Assembly: GCA_002796995.1 (NCBI GenBank)
Contig: PEKW01000005.1
Location: 334,238-394,803 of the forward strand
Length of the DNA: 60,566 nt
Origin: Rhizobium sp.
Lineage (GTDB): Bacteria > Pseudomonadota > Alphaproteobacteria > Rhizobiales > Rhizobiaceae
Direction of reading: 5' to 3'
Below, piece by piece: positions 50,289-58,500 of the stretch. Position 1 is the first letter of the stretch. Each line of letters opens with the position of its first letter. Position numbers and translations under genes: made by a program. The notes below the pieces were generated by a model. That model was not told the DNA's origin. It was given only the letters and a program-made list of their open reading frames with translations, and searched no databases.

Positions 50289-52913
50289 ATGAGTAACGGT
50301 TTCGACGACATACCCTTCTTCGACGACGAGGAACCCGCCCCGCGCAAACCCGCCGCCGAAGGCCGTGCCCCGGCTGCGGCACCCGCCGCCGGCGGCCTCG
50401 GCATTGCCGCACGCGCCATGGCGGCGCGCGACCAGAACCGCGTGCCCGACTATCTTTCCGGCCTCAATCCGGAACAGCGCGAAGCCGTGGAAACGCTGGA
50501 CGGTCCCGTCCTGGTGCTCGCCGGCGCCGGCACCGGCAAGACCCGGGTGCTGACCACCCGCATCGCCCATATTCTCGCGACCGGCCGCGCCTTCCCGAGC
50601 CAGATCCTCGCGGTGACCTTCACCAACAAGGCGGCGCGCGAGATGAAGGAACGCATCGGGCTTCTGGTCGGCGGCGCCGTCGAAGGCATGCCCTGGCTCG
50701 GCACCTTCCACTCGATCGGCGTCAAGATCCTGCGTCGCCACGCTGAGATGGTCGGCCTGCGCTCCGATTTCACCATCCTCGACACCGACGACGTCATCCG
50801 CCTGATCAAGCAGATCATCCAGGCCGAGGGCATCGACGACAAGCGCTGGCCGGCCAAGCAGTTCGCCCAGATGATCGACGGCTGGAAGAACAAGGGCCTC
50901 GACCCCTCGCAGATTCCCGAGGGCGACGCCCGGGCCTTCGCCAACGGCAAGGGTCGCGAACTCTACGCCGCCTACCAGAACCGCCTGAAGACCTTGAACG
51001 CCTGCGACTTCGGCGACCTTCTGCTGCACCCGATCCGCATGTTCCGCGCCAATCCGGACATCCTGAAGGACTATCACCAGAGGTTCAAATACATCCTGGT
51101 CGACGAATACCAGGACACCAACACCGCGCAATACATGTGGCTCCGTCTGCTGGCGCAGCGGTCAACTTCCTCCTCTCCCCAGCGGGGAGAGGGTGGCGCG
51201 AAAGCGCCGGGTGAGGGGGCGGCACCCACGAACCTTGGCGGACAGGCCCCCTCATCCGGTCCTTCGGACCACCTTCTCCCCGCCGGGGAGAAGGGAAAGC
51301 CGGCCGTCAACATCTGCTGCGTCGGCGACGACGACCAGTCGATCTATGGCTGGCGCGGTGCGGAGGTCGACAATATCCTGCGCTTCGAGAAGGATTTTCC
51401 CGGCGCCAAGGTGATCAAGCTGGAGCGCAACTACCGCTCGACCGAACACATCCTCGGCGCCGCCGGCCATCTGATCGCCCATAACGAGGGCCGTCTCGGC
51501 AAGACGCTGTTCACCGACCGCGTCGATCCCGACGACGAGAAGGTCGTCGTGCACGCCGCCTGGGACAGTGAAGAGGAAGCCCGCGCCATCGGCGAGGAGA
51601 TCGAGCGGCTGCAGCGCGGCGATGCCGACGGCAAGAAGCACGCCCTCAACGACATGGCGATCCTGGTGCGCGCATCGTTCCAGATGCGCGAGTTCGAAGA
51701 CCGCTTCGTCACCCTCGGCCTCAACTACCGCGTCGTCGGCGGCCCGCGCTTCTACGAGCGCCTCGAGATCCGCGACGCCATGGCTTACTTTCGCCTGGTC
51801 TGCCAGCCGGCCGACGACCTCGCCTTCGAGCGCATCGTCAACACGCCGAAGCGCGGCCTGGGCGACACCACCATCCGCACGCTGCACGACTATGCCCGCG
51901 CCCGCGACGTGCCGATGCTGGCCGCGGCCGTCGACCTGATCGAGACCGACGAGGTCAAGCCCAAGGCCCGCAAGGCGCTGTTCGACGTGATTCAACACTT
52001 CAGGCGATGGTCGGAACTGCTTGAAACGACTCCCCATACCGAGCTTGCCGAGCAGATCCTCGAAGAGTCCGGCTATACCGACATGTGGAAGAACGACAAG
52101 TCGGCCGAAGCCCCCGGGCGCCTGGAAAACCTGAAAGAACTGATCCGCTCGATGGAGGCCTTCGAGAGCCTCCGCGGCTTCCTCGAACACGTCTCGCTGG
52201 TCATGGATACCGAGCAGAATGCCGAGATGGACGCCGTGTCGATCATGACGCTGCATTCGGCCAAGGGACTGGAATTCGAGACCGTCTTCCTGCCCGGCTG
52301 GGAGGAAGGCCTCTTCCCCCACCAGCGCTCGCTCGACGAAGGCGGCCGCTCAGGCCTCGAGGAGGAACGCCGCCTCGCCTATGTCGGCATCACCCGGGCC
52401 AAGCGCCGCTGCCACATCTGGTTCGTCTCCAACCGCCGCATCCACGGCCTGTGGCAGTCGACCATGCCCTCGCGTTTCCTCGACGAGCTTCCTGTCACCC
52501 ATGTCGAGGTCGCCGAGAGCGAGCAGTCCTATGGCGGCTATGGTCGCGGCGGCTACGGCCAGTCGCGCTTCGACAAGGCCGATCCCTTCGCCAACAATTA
52601 CTCCACCCCAGGCTGGAAGCGCGCCCAGGCCAACAAGTCGGACGCCACCCGCGACAACTGGGGCAACCGCTCCGGCCACGCCATCGAGCGCATCGGCTAT
52701 GGCGAGAGTGGCCCGAAGGCCAAGACCATCGAGGGCGAACTGGTGGCCAAGTCCACCACCACCGAACCGTCGAAATTCACCGTCGGCGACCGCGTCTTCC
52801 ACATCAAGTTCGGCAACGGCAACATCGCCTCGATCGAGGGCAACAAGCTGACCATCAACTTCGACCGCGCCGGCGAAAAGCGCGTGCTGGACGGGTTTGT
52901 CGAGAGGGTGTGA
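50289..52913 (+). CDS. uvrD: UvrD/PcrA-type DNA helicase with an in-frame repeat insertion
   Basis: UvrD unwinds DNA 3' to 5' in excision repair, mismatch repair and replication. The protein has Walker A GAGTGKTRVL near residues 79-88, motif II LVDEYQDTNT near 270, motif III CCVGDDDQSIYGWRGAEVDN, and the later motifs VSIMTLHSAKGLEFETVFLP and RLAYVGITRAKRRCH. Between motifs II and III, residues 292-338 are encoded by a palindromic repeat (51162-51301) that keeps the frame. The total of 874 residues is about 46 longer than expected without the insert. The C-terminal tail contains the PcrA-like RNA polymerase interaction region (KFTVGDRVFHIKFGNGNIAS). The gene looks functional despite the insert. 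Confidence 0.95.
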   Translation: MSNGFDDIPFFDDEEPAPRKPAAEGRAPAAAPAAGGLGIAARAMAARDQNRVPDYLSGLNPEQREAVETLDGPVLVLAGAGTGKTRVLTTRIAHILATGRAFPSQILAVTFTNKAAREMKERIGLLVGGAVEGMPWLGTFHSIGVKILRRHAEMVGLRSDFTILDTDDVIRLIKQIIQAEGIDDKRWPAKQFAQMIDGWKNKGLDPSQIPEGDARAFANGKGRELYAAYQNRLKTLNACDFGDLLLHPIRMFRANPDILKDYHQRFKYILVDEYQDTNTAQYMWLRLLAQRSTSSSPQRGEGGAKAPGEGAAPTNLGGQAPSSGPSDHLLPAGEKGKPAVNICCVGDDDQSIYGWRGAEVDNILRFEKDFPGAKVIKLERNYRSTEHILGAAGHLIAHNEGRLGKTLFTDRVDPDDEKVVVHAAWDSEEEARAIGEEIERLQRGDADGKKHALNDMAILVRASFQMREFEDRFVTLGLNYRVVGGPRFYERLEIRDAMAYFRLVCQPADDLAFERIVNTPKRGLGDTTIRTLHDYARARDVPMLAAAVDLIETDEVKPKARKALFDVIQHFRRWSELLETTPHTELAEQILEESGYTDMWKNDKSAEAPGRLENLKELIRSMEAFESLRGFLEHVSLVMDTEQNAEMDAVSIMTLHSAKGLEFETVFLPGWEEGLFPHQRSLDEGGRSGLEEERRLAYVGITRAKRRCHIWFVSNRRIHGLWQSTMPSRFLDELPVTHVEVAESEQSYGGYGRGGYGQSRFDKADPFANNYSTPGWKRAQANKSDATRDNWGNRSGHAIERIGYGESGPKAKTIEGELVAKSTTTEPSKFTVGDRVFHIKFGNGNIASIEGNKLTINFDRAGEKRVLDGFVERV
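51162..51301. repeat. Palindromic repeat inserted in frame inside uvrD
   Basis: The element starts with CTCTCCCCAGCGGGGAGAG and ends with CTTCTCCCCGCCGGGGAGAAG, each a hairpin, with GTGAGGGGGC and GCCCCCTCAT as matching inner arms. It is related in plan and sequence to the intergenic repeat at 16441-16588. It encodes a Gly/Pro/Ser/Ala-rich loop (about residues 292-338 of UvrD) and keeps the frame open. Nothing else of the element extends beyond it. Confidence 0.85.
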
Positions 52914-53017
52914 GGACGGCGCATCGGTCATCGAAGCCGACGCGCGAAAGCGTGATCCTTGTTCCTGAGCCCCAGGTGCGCTATTTAATTGGCACGCTTG
53001 AGCTTGAATGAGGCGCG

Positions 53018-53287
53018 ATGTCGATCTTGGCAATAATGGTTCTGTCGACGGTCAACGCCCCTTATGGGACGAGCCTTTCGGCTGAACAATTGGCTGCCAG
53101 GATCTCCGATCCTGAAAGCGTCACCCATTGCGATCCGGCAGCCTTCTCCTTCTATTCGGAAGTGGAAGAAGGATTGCAGAACTCATTCCTCCAAGAAATG
53201 CACATAGACCCGCACATTGCCGCCGACGTCGCACAAAGGTTTTCCGCGGTGGCGGGTTACACGCTGCCTCTGGCGCGGGCGGCTTGA
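53018..53287 (+). CDS. Small protein preceding an AbiEii-like gene, possible antitoxin
   Basis: The 89-residue protein reads LSTVNAPYGTSLSAEQLAAR, then SDPESVTHCDPAAFSFYSEV, then HIAADVAQRFSAVAGYTLPL. I do not recognise the family. It has no signal peptide or HTH of known type. Its stop codon directly abuts the TTG start of the next gene, so the two are coupled. By position it could be the partner of the nucleotidyltransferase, like the AbiEi side of AbiE-type pairs, though AbiEi is much larger and has a different fold. Confidence 0.55.
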   Translation: MSILAIMVLSTVNAPYGTSLSAEQLAARISDPESVTHCDPAAFSFYSEVEEGLQNSFLQEMHIDPHIAADVAQRFSAVAGYTLPLARAA

Positions 53288-53983
53288 TTGGCTGGACTTG
53301 CAACGAGCAGATGGGGTTGGCTGTTCGACCAGGCTTGCAGCATCATTGAACAGGCCAATACAGCGGTCGACCTGGTCGACCGTTGGAGTTTCGGGGGCGG
53401 GACCGCGCTCATGCTTCAGATCGATCACCGCGAAAGTTTCGACATCGATATTTTCCTCGATGATCCGCAATTGCTTCCATTTCTCAATCCTCAGACCCAG
53501 GGATATGGTCTCGACAGGAGGCCCGCCGGTTATCATACCGACGGATCGCGCACGTTGAAGATCGTCTTCGAGGAAGCGGGCGAAATCGACTTCATTTGCG
53601 CATCGAGCCTGACGGCAAAGCCGACGGCAGCGACCGAGGTACGTGGGGTCAACGTGCTACTGGAAACCCCGGCGGAAATCATCGCGAAGAAGATCCACTA
53701 CCGCGGCGCTTCGATGCAGCCACGCGACATGTTCGACATTGCCTGCGTCGTGAAAGCCCTTGGCAGAGACTACGTTCTCGACGCGCTTGCTCCATTCGAG
53801 GACGAATGCGCCAAGGCGCTCACGGTCGCTCGCCAGATGAACCCCGCCTTTGCACAGAATATCATGGCAAGGCTGCTCTTGCGTGACGACTTCTCTGACG
53901 TTCCCGGTGAGGCCCAGGCAGTAACGATCGCGCTCCTGGAAACAGTATGCAAGTCGTCCCATCGCTTGAAAGCCGACAATTAG
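53288..53983 (+). CDS. AbiEii/AbiGii-like nucleotidyltransferase
   Basis: The 231-residue protein has the AbiEii/DUF1814 signature WSFGGGTALMLQIDHRESFD followed by DIDIFLDDP: the GG-G-TAL box (residues 36-41), His47 and the DxD pair Asp52 and Asp54 that bind metal and NTP. AbiEii toxins transfer nucleotides to a cellular target and are held back by the partner AbiEi. Here the usual partner is replaced by an 89-residue protein. Start is TTG at 53288 immediately after the previous stop. The base composition is a little lower in GC than its neighbours, in line with an acquired gene. Confidence 0.78.
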   Translation: MAGLATSRWGWLFDQACSIIEQANTAVDLVDRWSFGGGTALMLQIDHRESFDIDIFLDDPQLLPFLNPQTQGYGLDRRPAGYHTDGSRTLKIVFEEAGEIDFICASSLTAKPTAATEVRGVNVLLETPAEIIAKKIHYRGASMQPRDMFDIACVVKALGRDYVLDALAPFEDECAKALTVARQMNPAFAQNIMARLLLRDDFSDVPGEAQAVTIALLETVCKSSHRLKADN

Positions 53984-54032
53984 TTGTCACGTTTCAGCGC
54001 TAGGCAGCGTCGCCAAGCGCTCGCATCGCACG

Positions 54033-54495
54033 TCATCCCATAAACGTCTTAGGTCCCGTCCAGCCCTGCAGTCCGAGAATGGGCGGCACGATCAGCGTCT
54101 TGAACCAGATGTCCGGTTCGCGCCAGCTGATCAGCCAAAAGGCTTCCTTCAGCTTGCCGACGTCCTGCCACCACGTCATCAATTGCTCTGGCGCACCCAT
54201 TTCTTTCGGCTGGTAGATGAAAGGCAGGCCGGATCTGTTGAGGGAGACCAGAAGATCGAAGAGCGCCTCATTGTGTTCGAGCCCGCCTGACGTGTCGAAG
54301 GGCAGGAGGTCAAAGGTGCCGGGCGGCAGGGACGGATCGTAGATATGGACGACGCCGTTTATTATATGCGATACGCACAGCGGCGGCGTCTCGCCTTGGC
54401 GGGCGAAATAGCATTGCTGCGGTAGCGGTCGCCCATGCGTCAAACCGGTCAGCCTCCAGCAAGCGCACCTGAGATGCAAACTCTTGGAGCGACAC
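54033..54495 (-). pseudogene. Frameshifted gene of unknown function
   Basis: Two adjacent frames fit one protein of about 153 residues: a first part from a GTG at 54495 reading MSLQEFASQVRLLEADRF and DAWATATAA, and a second part ending at 54033 with GETPPLCVSHIINGVVHIYD and MTWWQDVGKLKEAFWLISW. They are out of phase by one base near 54411-54417, where removal of one A would join them as ATAACYFARQG. It is therefore either decayed or affected by a sequencing error. I do not recognise the family. It lies in the less conserved stretch after the AbiEii-like gene. Confidence 0.5.
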
Positions 54496-54522
54496 CAGGT
54501 GCTTTCAGGAATACGTGCCCCC

Positions 54523-54801
54523 TCACCCCCGCGCCTCTTGCGCCCGGTGCAGCCACATCAGTTCCATCTGGACCGCCGCCTGGAAATCCATGATCTCGGC
54601 GCGCATCTCTTCTTCCGGGCAGCCGAGCGCCAGAAGCTCAGCGCCGAGCGCGCGGCAGGTCGTGCGCCAGAAATCGACGGCGGCCGGGCCATGGCAATTG
54701 TCGAGCGCGACGGCCGAGCGGCGAACGAGGTCGCGGCGGCTGGCAAGCGGGAAAAAGGCGATGGACGGGGTGACCTGGCCGATCATGGCGTCGTTACTCA
54801 T
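54523..54801 (-). CDS. DUF6074 family protein
   Basis: The 92-residue protein reads IAFFPLASRRDLVRRSAVAL, then CHGPAAVDFWRTTCRALGAE, then LGCPEEEMRAEIMDFQAAVQ. This is the pattern of DUF6074, a small helical family common in Rhizobiales, often in several copies per genome and near mobile or accessory genes. The function is unknown. Start is ATG at 54801. The gene is next to a frameshifted gene and a 430-base non-coding region. Confidence 0.75.
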   Translation of the reverse strand: MSNDAMIGQVTPSIAFFPLASRRDLVRRSAVALDNCHGPAAVDFWRTTCRALGAELLALGCPEEEMRAEIMDFQAAVQMELMWLHRAQEARG

Positions 54802-55233
54802 GCGTTACATCCTCACATTGACAAAACACGTGTAGAATCAACATGGTTAACGTTCCGTTGCCGGACGGCGCGAATGGGCCCGAAAAGGAACGGCACGCCC
54901 GTTTGCCGCCCGAAAGGCCGCAGGTGACGTCCCCGCAGGCGACATCTCCTCCGGCAAGCGGCGACCCCAATCCCTGCCCGACCGGCCGCCGCCGGAGCTT
55001 CGGACTGCGGTCAGAGGCTGACCGAAAGCCCCCCGAGGGAGCGACCGCAATCCCGTGTTCGAAGCCGGAGGCGCGAATGCAAAGTGGGCGACCGCCGTCG
55101 AACCGCAAGGTCGCAGAGACGGCAGTCATGGAGCGCGACTGAACGAAAAGCCACCCCGACGGTGTCGGAGCGGCTCTTTGGTCTGGTGGTCCATACGGGC
55201 GATTGTCGCGACGGAGAAAGTCTCCGCCGGGTC
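54802..55233. other. Intergenic region with overlapping open frames but no supported gene
   Basis: Between DUF6074 and gcd (both on the minus strand) there are open frames on both strands: a 99-residue plus-strand frame from 54843 (Pro/Arg-rich) and a 111-residue minus-strand frame. Neither has a good ribosome site, a recognisable fold or sensible amino acid use. The region lacks a clear terminator for gcd and shows no repeat or RNA structure I could support. Confidence 0.4.
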
Positions 55234-57576
55234 CTATTCAGAGAGCGTATAGGCGATCACATAGTCGCCCGGCTTGGTGCCGACCGAGCCGTGGCCGCCG
55301 GCTACCATGACGACATACTGCTTGCCGCCCTGCTCATAGGTCATCGGCGTCGCCTGACCGCCCGCCGGAAGGCGGGCCTTCCACAGCTCTTTCCCGGTCG
55401 TCAGATCATAGGCGCGGAGATAGTTGTCGACCGCGGCCCCGAGGAAGACGACGCCGCCCTTGGTGATCATCGGTCCACCGATGCCCGGCACGCCCACCTT
55501 GAAGGGCAGTGGCAGCGGTGTCATGTCCATGACGGTGCCGTTGCGGTGCTGGTAGGCGATCTCGCCGGTCCGCAGGTCGGCGCCGGCCACCGTGCCCCAT
55601 GGCGGGGCCTGGCAGGGAATGCCGAGCGGCGACAGGAACGGGCCCATATAGACGCCATAGGCAGCACCGTCATTGCGATTCAGCCCCTGTTCCGAGCCCT
55701 TCTGCGACTGCTCCTTCGGCGGAACCTGGTCGCGCGGCACCAGCCGCGAGGTGAAGGCGAGATAGGTCGGCATGCCGAACATCACCTGCCGCTCCGGATC
55801 GACCGCGACCGAACCCCAGTTGAACGTGCCGAAATTGCCGGGATAGACGAGCGTGCCTTCGAGCGACGGCGGCGTGTACTGGCCGTCATATTTCAACTTT
55901 CGGAAGGCGATGCGGCACATCATCTGGTCGATCAGCGTGACGCCCCACATGTCCTTTTCTTCCAGCCGGTCCGGACGGAAGGTCAGGTCGGTGATCGGCT
56001 GGGTCGGCGCGGTGAAGTCGTCCTCGATCGCCCCGCCCGGAGCCGGGATTTCGCTGATCGGCAGGATCGGCTGGCCGGTGCGCCGGTCGAGCACATAGAT
56101 GTCGCCCTGCTTGGTCGGACCGACGAGCGCCGGAACGGCCGTTCCGTCCTTGGTGGTGATGTCGAGCAGCACCGGCTGGGCCGGCACATCCATGTCCCAC
56201 AGGTCGTGATGCACGGTCTGGCGTACCCAGCGATCCGCCCCGGTATTGACGTCGAGCGCGACGATAGACGAGGAGTATTTCTCCACGCTCGCGCTGCGGC
56301 CGATGCCGATCTGGTCCGGCACCTGATTGCCGAGCGGCACATAGACGAGGCCGAGCTGTTCGTCGACGGAGAACACCGACCAGCTGTTCGGCGAATTCGC
56401 CGTATAGGTCTCGCCGGGACCGATCGGCGCGGTCTCAGCCGGATTGGCGCTGTCCCAGTTCCATACCAGCGCGCCGGTATTGACGTCGAAGGCGCGGATC
56501 ACGCCGGACTGCGACTTGGTCGAATAGTTGTCGTTGACCGCCCCGCCGATGATGATCTTGCCCGCGGCGATGACCGGCGGCGAGGTCGAGTAATAGTAGC
56601 CGGCCGGATTATACGGCATGCCGGCCTCGAGCCGGAGCGTGCCCTTGTCGGCAAAGCTCTCGCAGACCTTGCCGGTTGCGGCATCAAGCGCGATCAGCCG
56701 CGCATCCGAGGTCGGCAGGTAGACGCGCGTGGCGCATTCCGCCCCCGCGGTCGCTGCCGGATCGGCATAATAGGTCACGCCGCGGCAGGTCTGGTGCTGG
56801 CGGTCGGGATTGAGGCCCGCATTCGGATCGAACTTCCACTTTTCCTTGCCGGTCGCCGCATCCACGGCGATCGCCCAGTTGTGCGGCGTGCACAGATAGA
56901 GCGTGTCGGCGACCTTGAGCGGCGTCACCTGATAGGTCGTCTCGCCGACATCGTCGGGCAGCTTGACGTCGCCGGTCTGATAGGTCCAGGCGACCTTCAG
57001 CTTGTCGACATTCTCGGTGGTGATTTCGGCCAACGGCGAATAGCGCTGGCCATAGGGCGTGCGGCCATACTGGTGCCACTCGCCGTCCGGGACGTCGCCG
57101 CCATAGGAAGGCGCCTGCGTGACCTTGTCGGTCGGCAGGGATCCCGCCCGATCATAGGGATCGATCGTCATCGCGTAAGCGGCGACGGCGAAGGAGACGA
57201 GAACGGGAATGGCGACCGGCCATACATTCGCCGGCCGGCCCAGTTCCTCGGCCCGGCGCGGGCGAATGAGCGGCCGGCGAACCGCCGGCAACATCAGCCA
57301 CAGGCCGAGCAGCACGATCAGACCGCCGCGCGTGCCGAGCTGCCACCAGTCGAAACCGACCTCGTAGACGGCCCAGCCGAGGCTGGCGAGGATCAGCAGG
57401 CCATGCAGCCACAGCGCCTCGGCGCGGCGCGCGACCACCAGCACGGCGGTGATCATCAGGACGATGCCTGCGGCGAGATAATAGGGACTGCCGGAAAGAG
57501 ACACGAGCTGCGCGCCCCCCACGGCGAGTAGCAGCCCGATCGCCCCGAAGACGACGGCGGTAAAGACGTTGATCAT
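55234..57576 (-). CDS. gcd: Membrane-bound PQQ-dependent glucose dehydrogenase
   Basis: Gcd oxidises glucose to gluconate on the periplasmic side and passes electrons to ubiquinone. The 780-residue enzyme has five N-terminal membrane helices (for example IGLLLAVGGAQLVSLSGS and YYLAAGIVLMITAVLVV), then an eight-bladed quinoprotein propeller with DGEWHQYGRTPYGQRYSPLA, the catalytic Asp in HHDLWDMDVPAQP, and VTPLKVADTLYLCTPHNWAI. The start chosen is ATG at 57576 with GGA upstream; CCAAA-TTCCG-TTTGG surrounds its ribosome site. No PQQ-synthesis genes lie in the window, so the cofactor must come from elsewhere or the environment. Confidence 0.95.
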   Translation of the reverse strand: MINVFTAVVFGAIGLLLAVGGAQLVSLSGSPYYLAAGIVLMITAVLVVARRAEALWLHGLLILASLGWAVYEVGFDWWQLGTRGGLIVLLGLWLMLPAVRRPLIRPRRAEELGRPANVWPVAIPVLVSFAVAAYAMTIDPYDRAGSLPTDKVTQAPSYGGDVPDGEWHQYGRTPYGQRYSPLAEITTENVDKLKVAWTYQTGDVKLPDDVGETTYQVTPLKVADTLYLCTPHNWAIAVDAATGKEKWKFDPNAGLNPDRQHQTCRGVTYYADPAATAGAECATRVYLPTSDARLIALDAATGKVCESFADKGTLRLEAGMPYNPAGYYYSTSPPVIAAGKIIIGGAVNDNYSTKSQSGVIRAFDVNTGALVWNWDSANPAETAPIGPGETYTANSPNSWSVFSVDEQLGLVYVPLGNQVPDQIGIGRSASVEKYSSSIVALDVNTGADRWVRQTVHHDLWDMDVPAQPVLLDITTKDGTAVPALVGPTKQGDIYVLDRRTGQPILPISEIPAPGGAIEDDFTAPTQPITDLTFRPDRLEEKDMWGVTLIDQMMCRIAFRKLKYDGQYTPPSLEGTLVYPGNFGTFNWGSVAVDPERQVMFGMPTYLAFTSRLVPRDQVPPKEQSQKGSEQGLNRNDGAAYGVYMGPFLSPLGIPCQAPPWGTVAGADLRTGEIAYQHRNGTVMDMTPLPLPFKVGVPGIGGPMITKGGVVFLGAAVDNYLRAYDLTTGKELWKARLPAGGQATPMTYEQGGKQYVVMVAGGHGSVGTKPGDYVIAYTLSE

Positions 57577-57832
57577 GTCCAAATTCCGTTTGGTTATGAA
57601 AAGGGATGGACCGGACTTGGGAGCGCCCGGCTCCCGTGGAAACGCCCGGCGGAAAAATTTGTTCCACTCTTCAGAACGTTGACCCGACTTTTGGCCCGTG
57701 GTCCGGGTCACAGTGCACAGCCGCAAGGTGGATCTCAGGCTTTTCCGCGGCCGCAGCGAATCCCGGCTCGCCACTCCCAACACCGGCGCGGGGTGACTCC
57801 CCGAAGAACGCCGCCTGCGTAAAGACCGCTCC

Positions 57833-58426
57833 TCAGGCGTCCAGTGCGACCGCCAGGGCCCGGCCGGCAAGCCGCGCCGAGGCCAGCAGGCGCTCGACGC
57901 CGTGGCCTTCGCGCGCCTTGGCGGAAAGCCCGGCCATGACCGTGCTGACGAAGTCCGTCAGGCGGTCGGCCTTTTCCGGATGCCGGGCGGCGATATAGGC
58001 GCGGATCACGCCCTCCGCCCCGGCGCGGAACACGCTCGCCGCCTCGCGCGCCTCCTGGTCGATACAGCGCGTGCCCTCCAGCACCAGACAGCCGGCGGCC
58101 CCGGGATCGGCGGCATAGCGGCGCGCCGCCTCCTCCAGCAGTGACACGAGGCAGTCGGCCACCGGCCGGTCGGGCAGCAGCAGCTCATGCAGCGGAATGG
58201 CATTGGTGAAGGCATAGCGGTCGAGCACGCGGGCATAGAGCCCCGCCTTGTTGCCGAAGGCGGCGTAGAAGCTCGGCGGGTTGATGCCCAGCGCCTGCGT
58301 GACGTCGGCGACGCTGACCGCGTCGTAGCCGCGCGCATGAAAGAGGTGCTGCGCGGTTGCCACCGCCTGGTCGGGATCGAAACGGCGCGGCCGCCCACGG
58401 GCACCGGAGTTTTTTGTAGCGTCCAT
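57833..58426 (-). CDS. bdcR: TetR-family repressor BdcR
   Basis: The 197-residue regulator has the TetR helix-turn-helix (FHARGYDAVSVADVTQALGI then NPPSFYAAFGNKAGLYARVL) and closely resembles E. coli BdcR, sharing GRPRRF, INPPS, AGCLVLEG and DFVSTVMAGLSAKAREGHG. In E. coli BdcR controls bdcA, which lies next to it. The gene is divergent from bdcA here too. One of two matching palindromes covers its own start codon (58412-58433), so it should repress itself. ATG at 58426. Confidence 0.92.
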   Translation of the reverse strand: MDATKNSGARGRPRRFDPDQAVATAQHLFHARGYDAVSVADVTQALGINPPSFYAAFGNKAGLYARVLDRYAFTNAIPLHELLLPDRPVADCLVSLLEEAARRYAADPGAAGCLVLEGTRCIDQEAREAASVFRAGAEGVIRAYIAARHPEKADRLTDFVSTVMAGLSAKAREGHGVERLLASARLAGRALAVALDA

Positions 58427-58433
58427 TACAAAA
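58412..58433. promoter_or_regulatory. BdcR operator 1, over the bdcR start codon
   Basis: TTTTGTA and TACAAAA form a perfect palindrome around 8 bases (GCGTCCAT). The site covers the bdcR ATG. The same design recurs at 58461-58482. Two copies, 49 bases apart, in the divergent intergenic region of a TetR gene make binding by BdcR very likely. Confidence 0.75.
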
Positions 58434-58460
58434 TACCTTGACTGCAGTCTGTCTCATTCT

Positions 58461-58482
58461 TTATGTAGCGCATCGTACAAAA
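58461..58482. promoter_or_regulatory. BdcR operator 2, upstream of bdcA
   Basis: TTATGTA and TACAAAA with an 8-base centre (GCGCATCG) repeat the plan of operator 1 with one mismatch. The site is 18 bases before the bdcA start and overlaps the probable promoter and ribosome-site region, so binding would block bdcA. Confidence 0.75.
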
Positions 58483-58500
58483 TACCTCAAGGAGAGTTTG

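Noticed and set aside
54843..55142. A 99-residue plus-strand frame upstream of gcd
   Set aside because: Pro/Arg-rich composition, no ribosome site and no family; an opposite frame is equally open.
55084..57531. An 815-residue open frame opposite gcd
   Set aside because: The quinoprotein on the minus strand explains the region; the other frame is Arg/Gly/His-rich noise.
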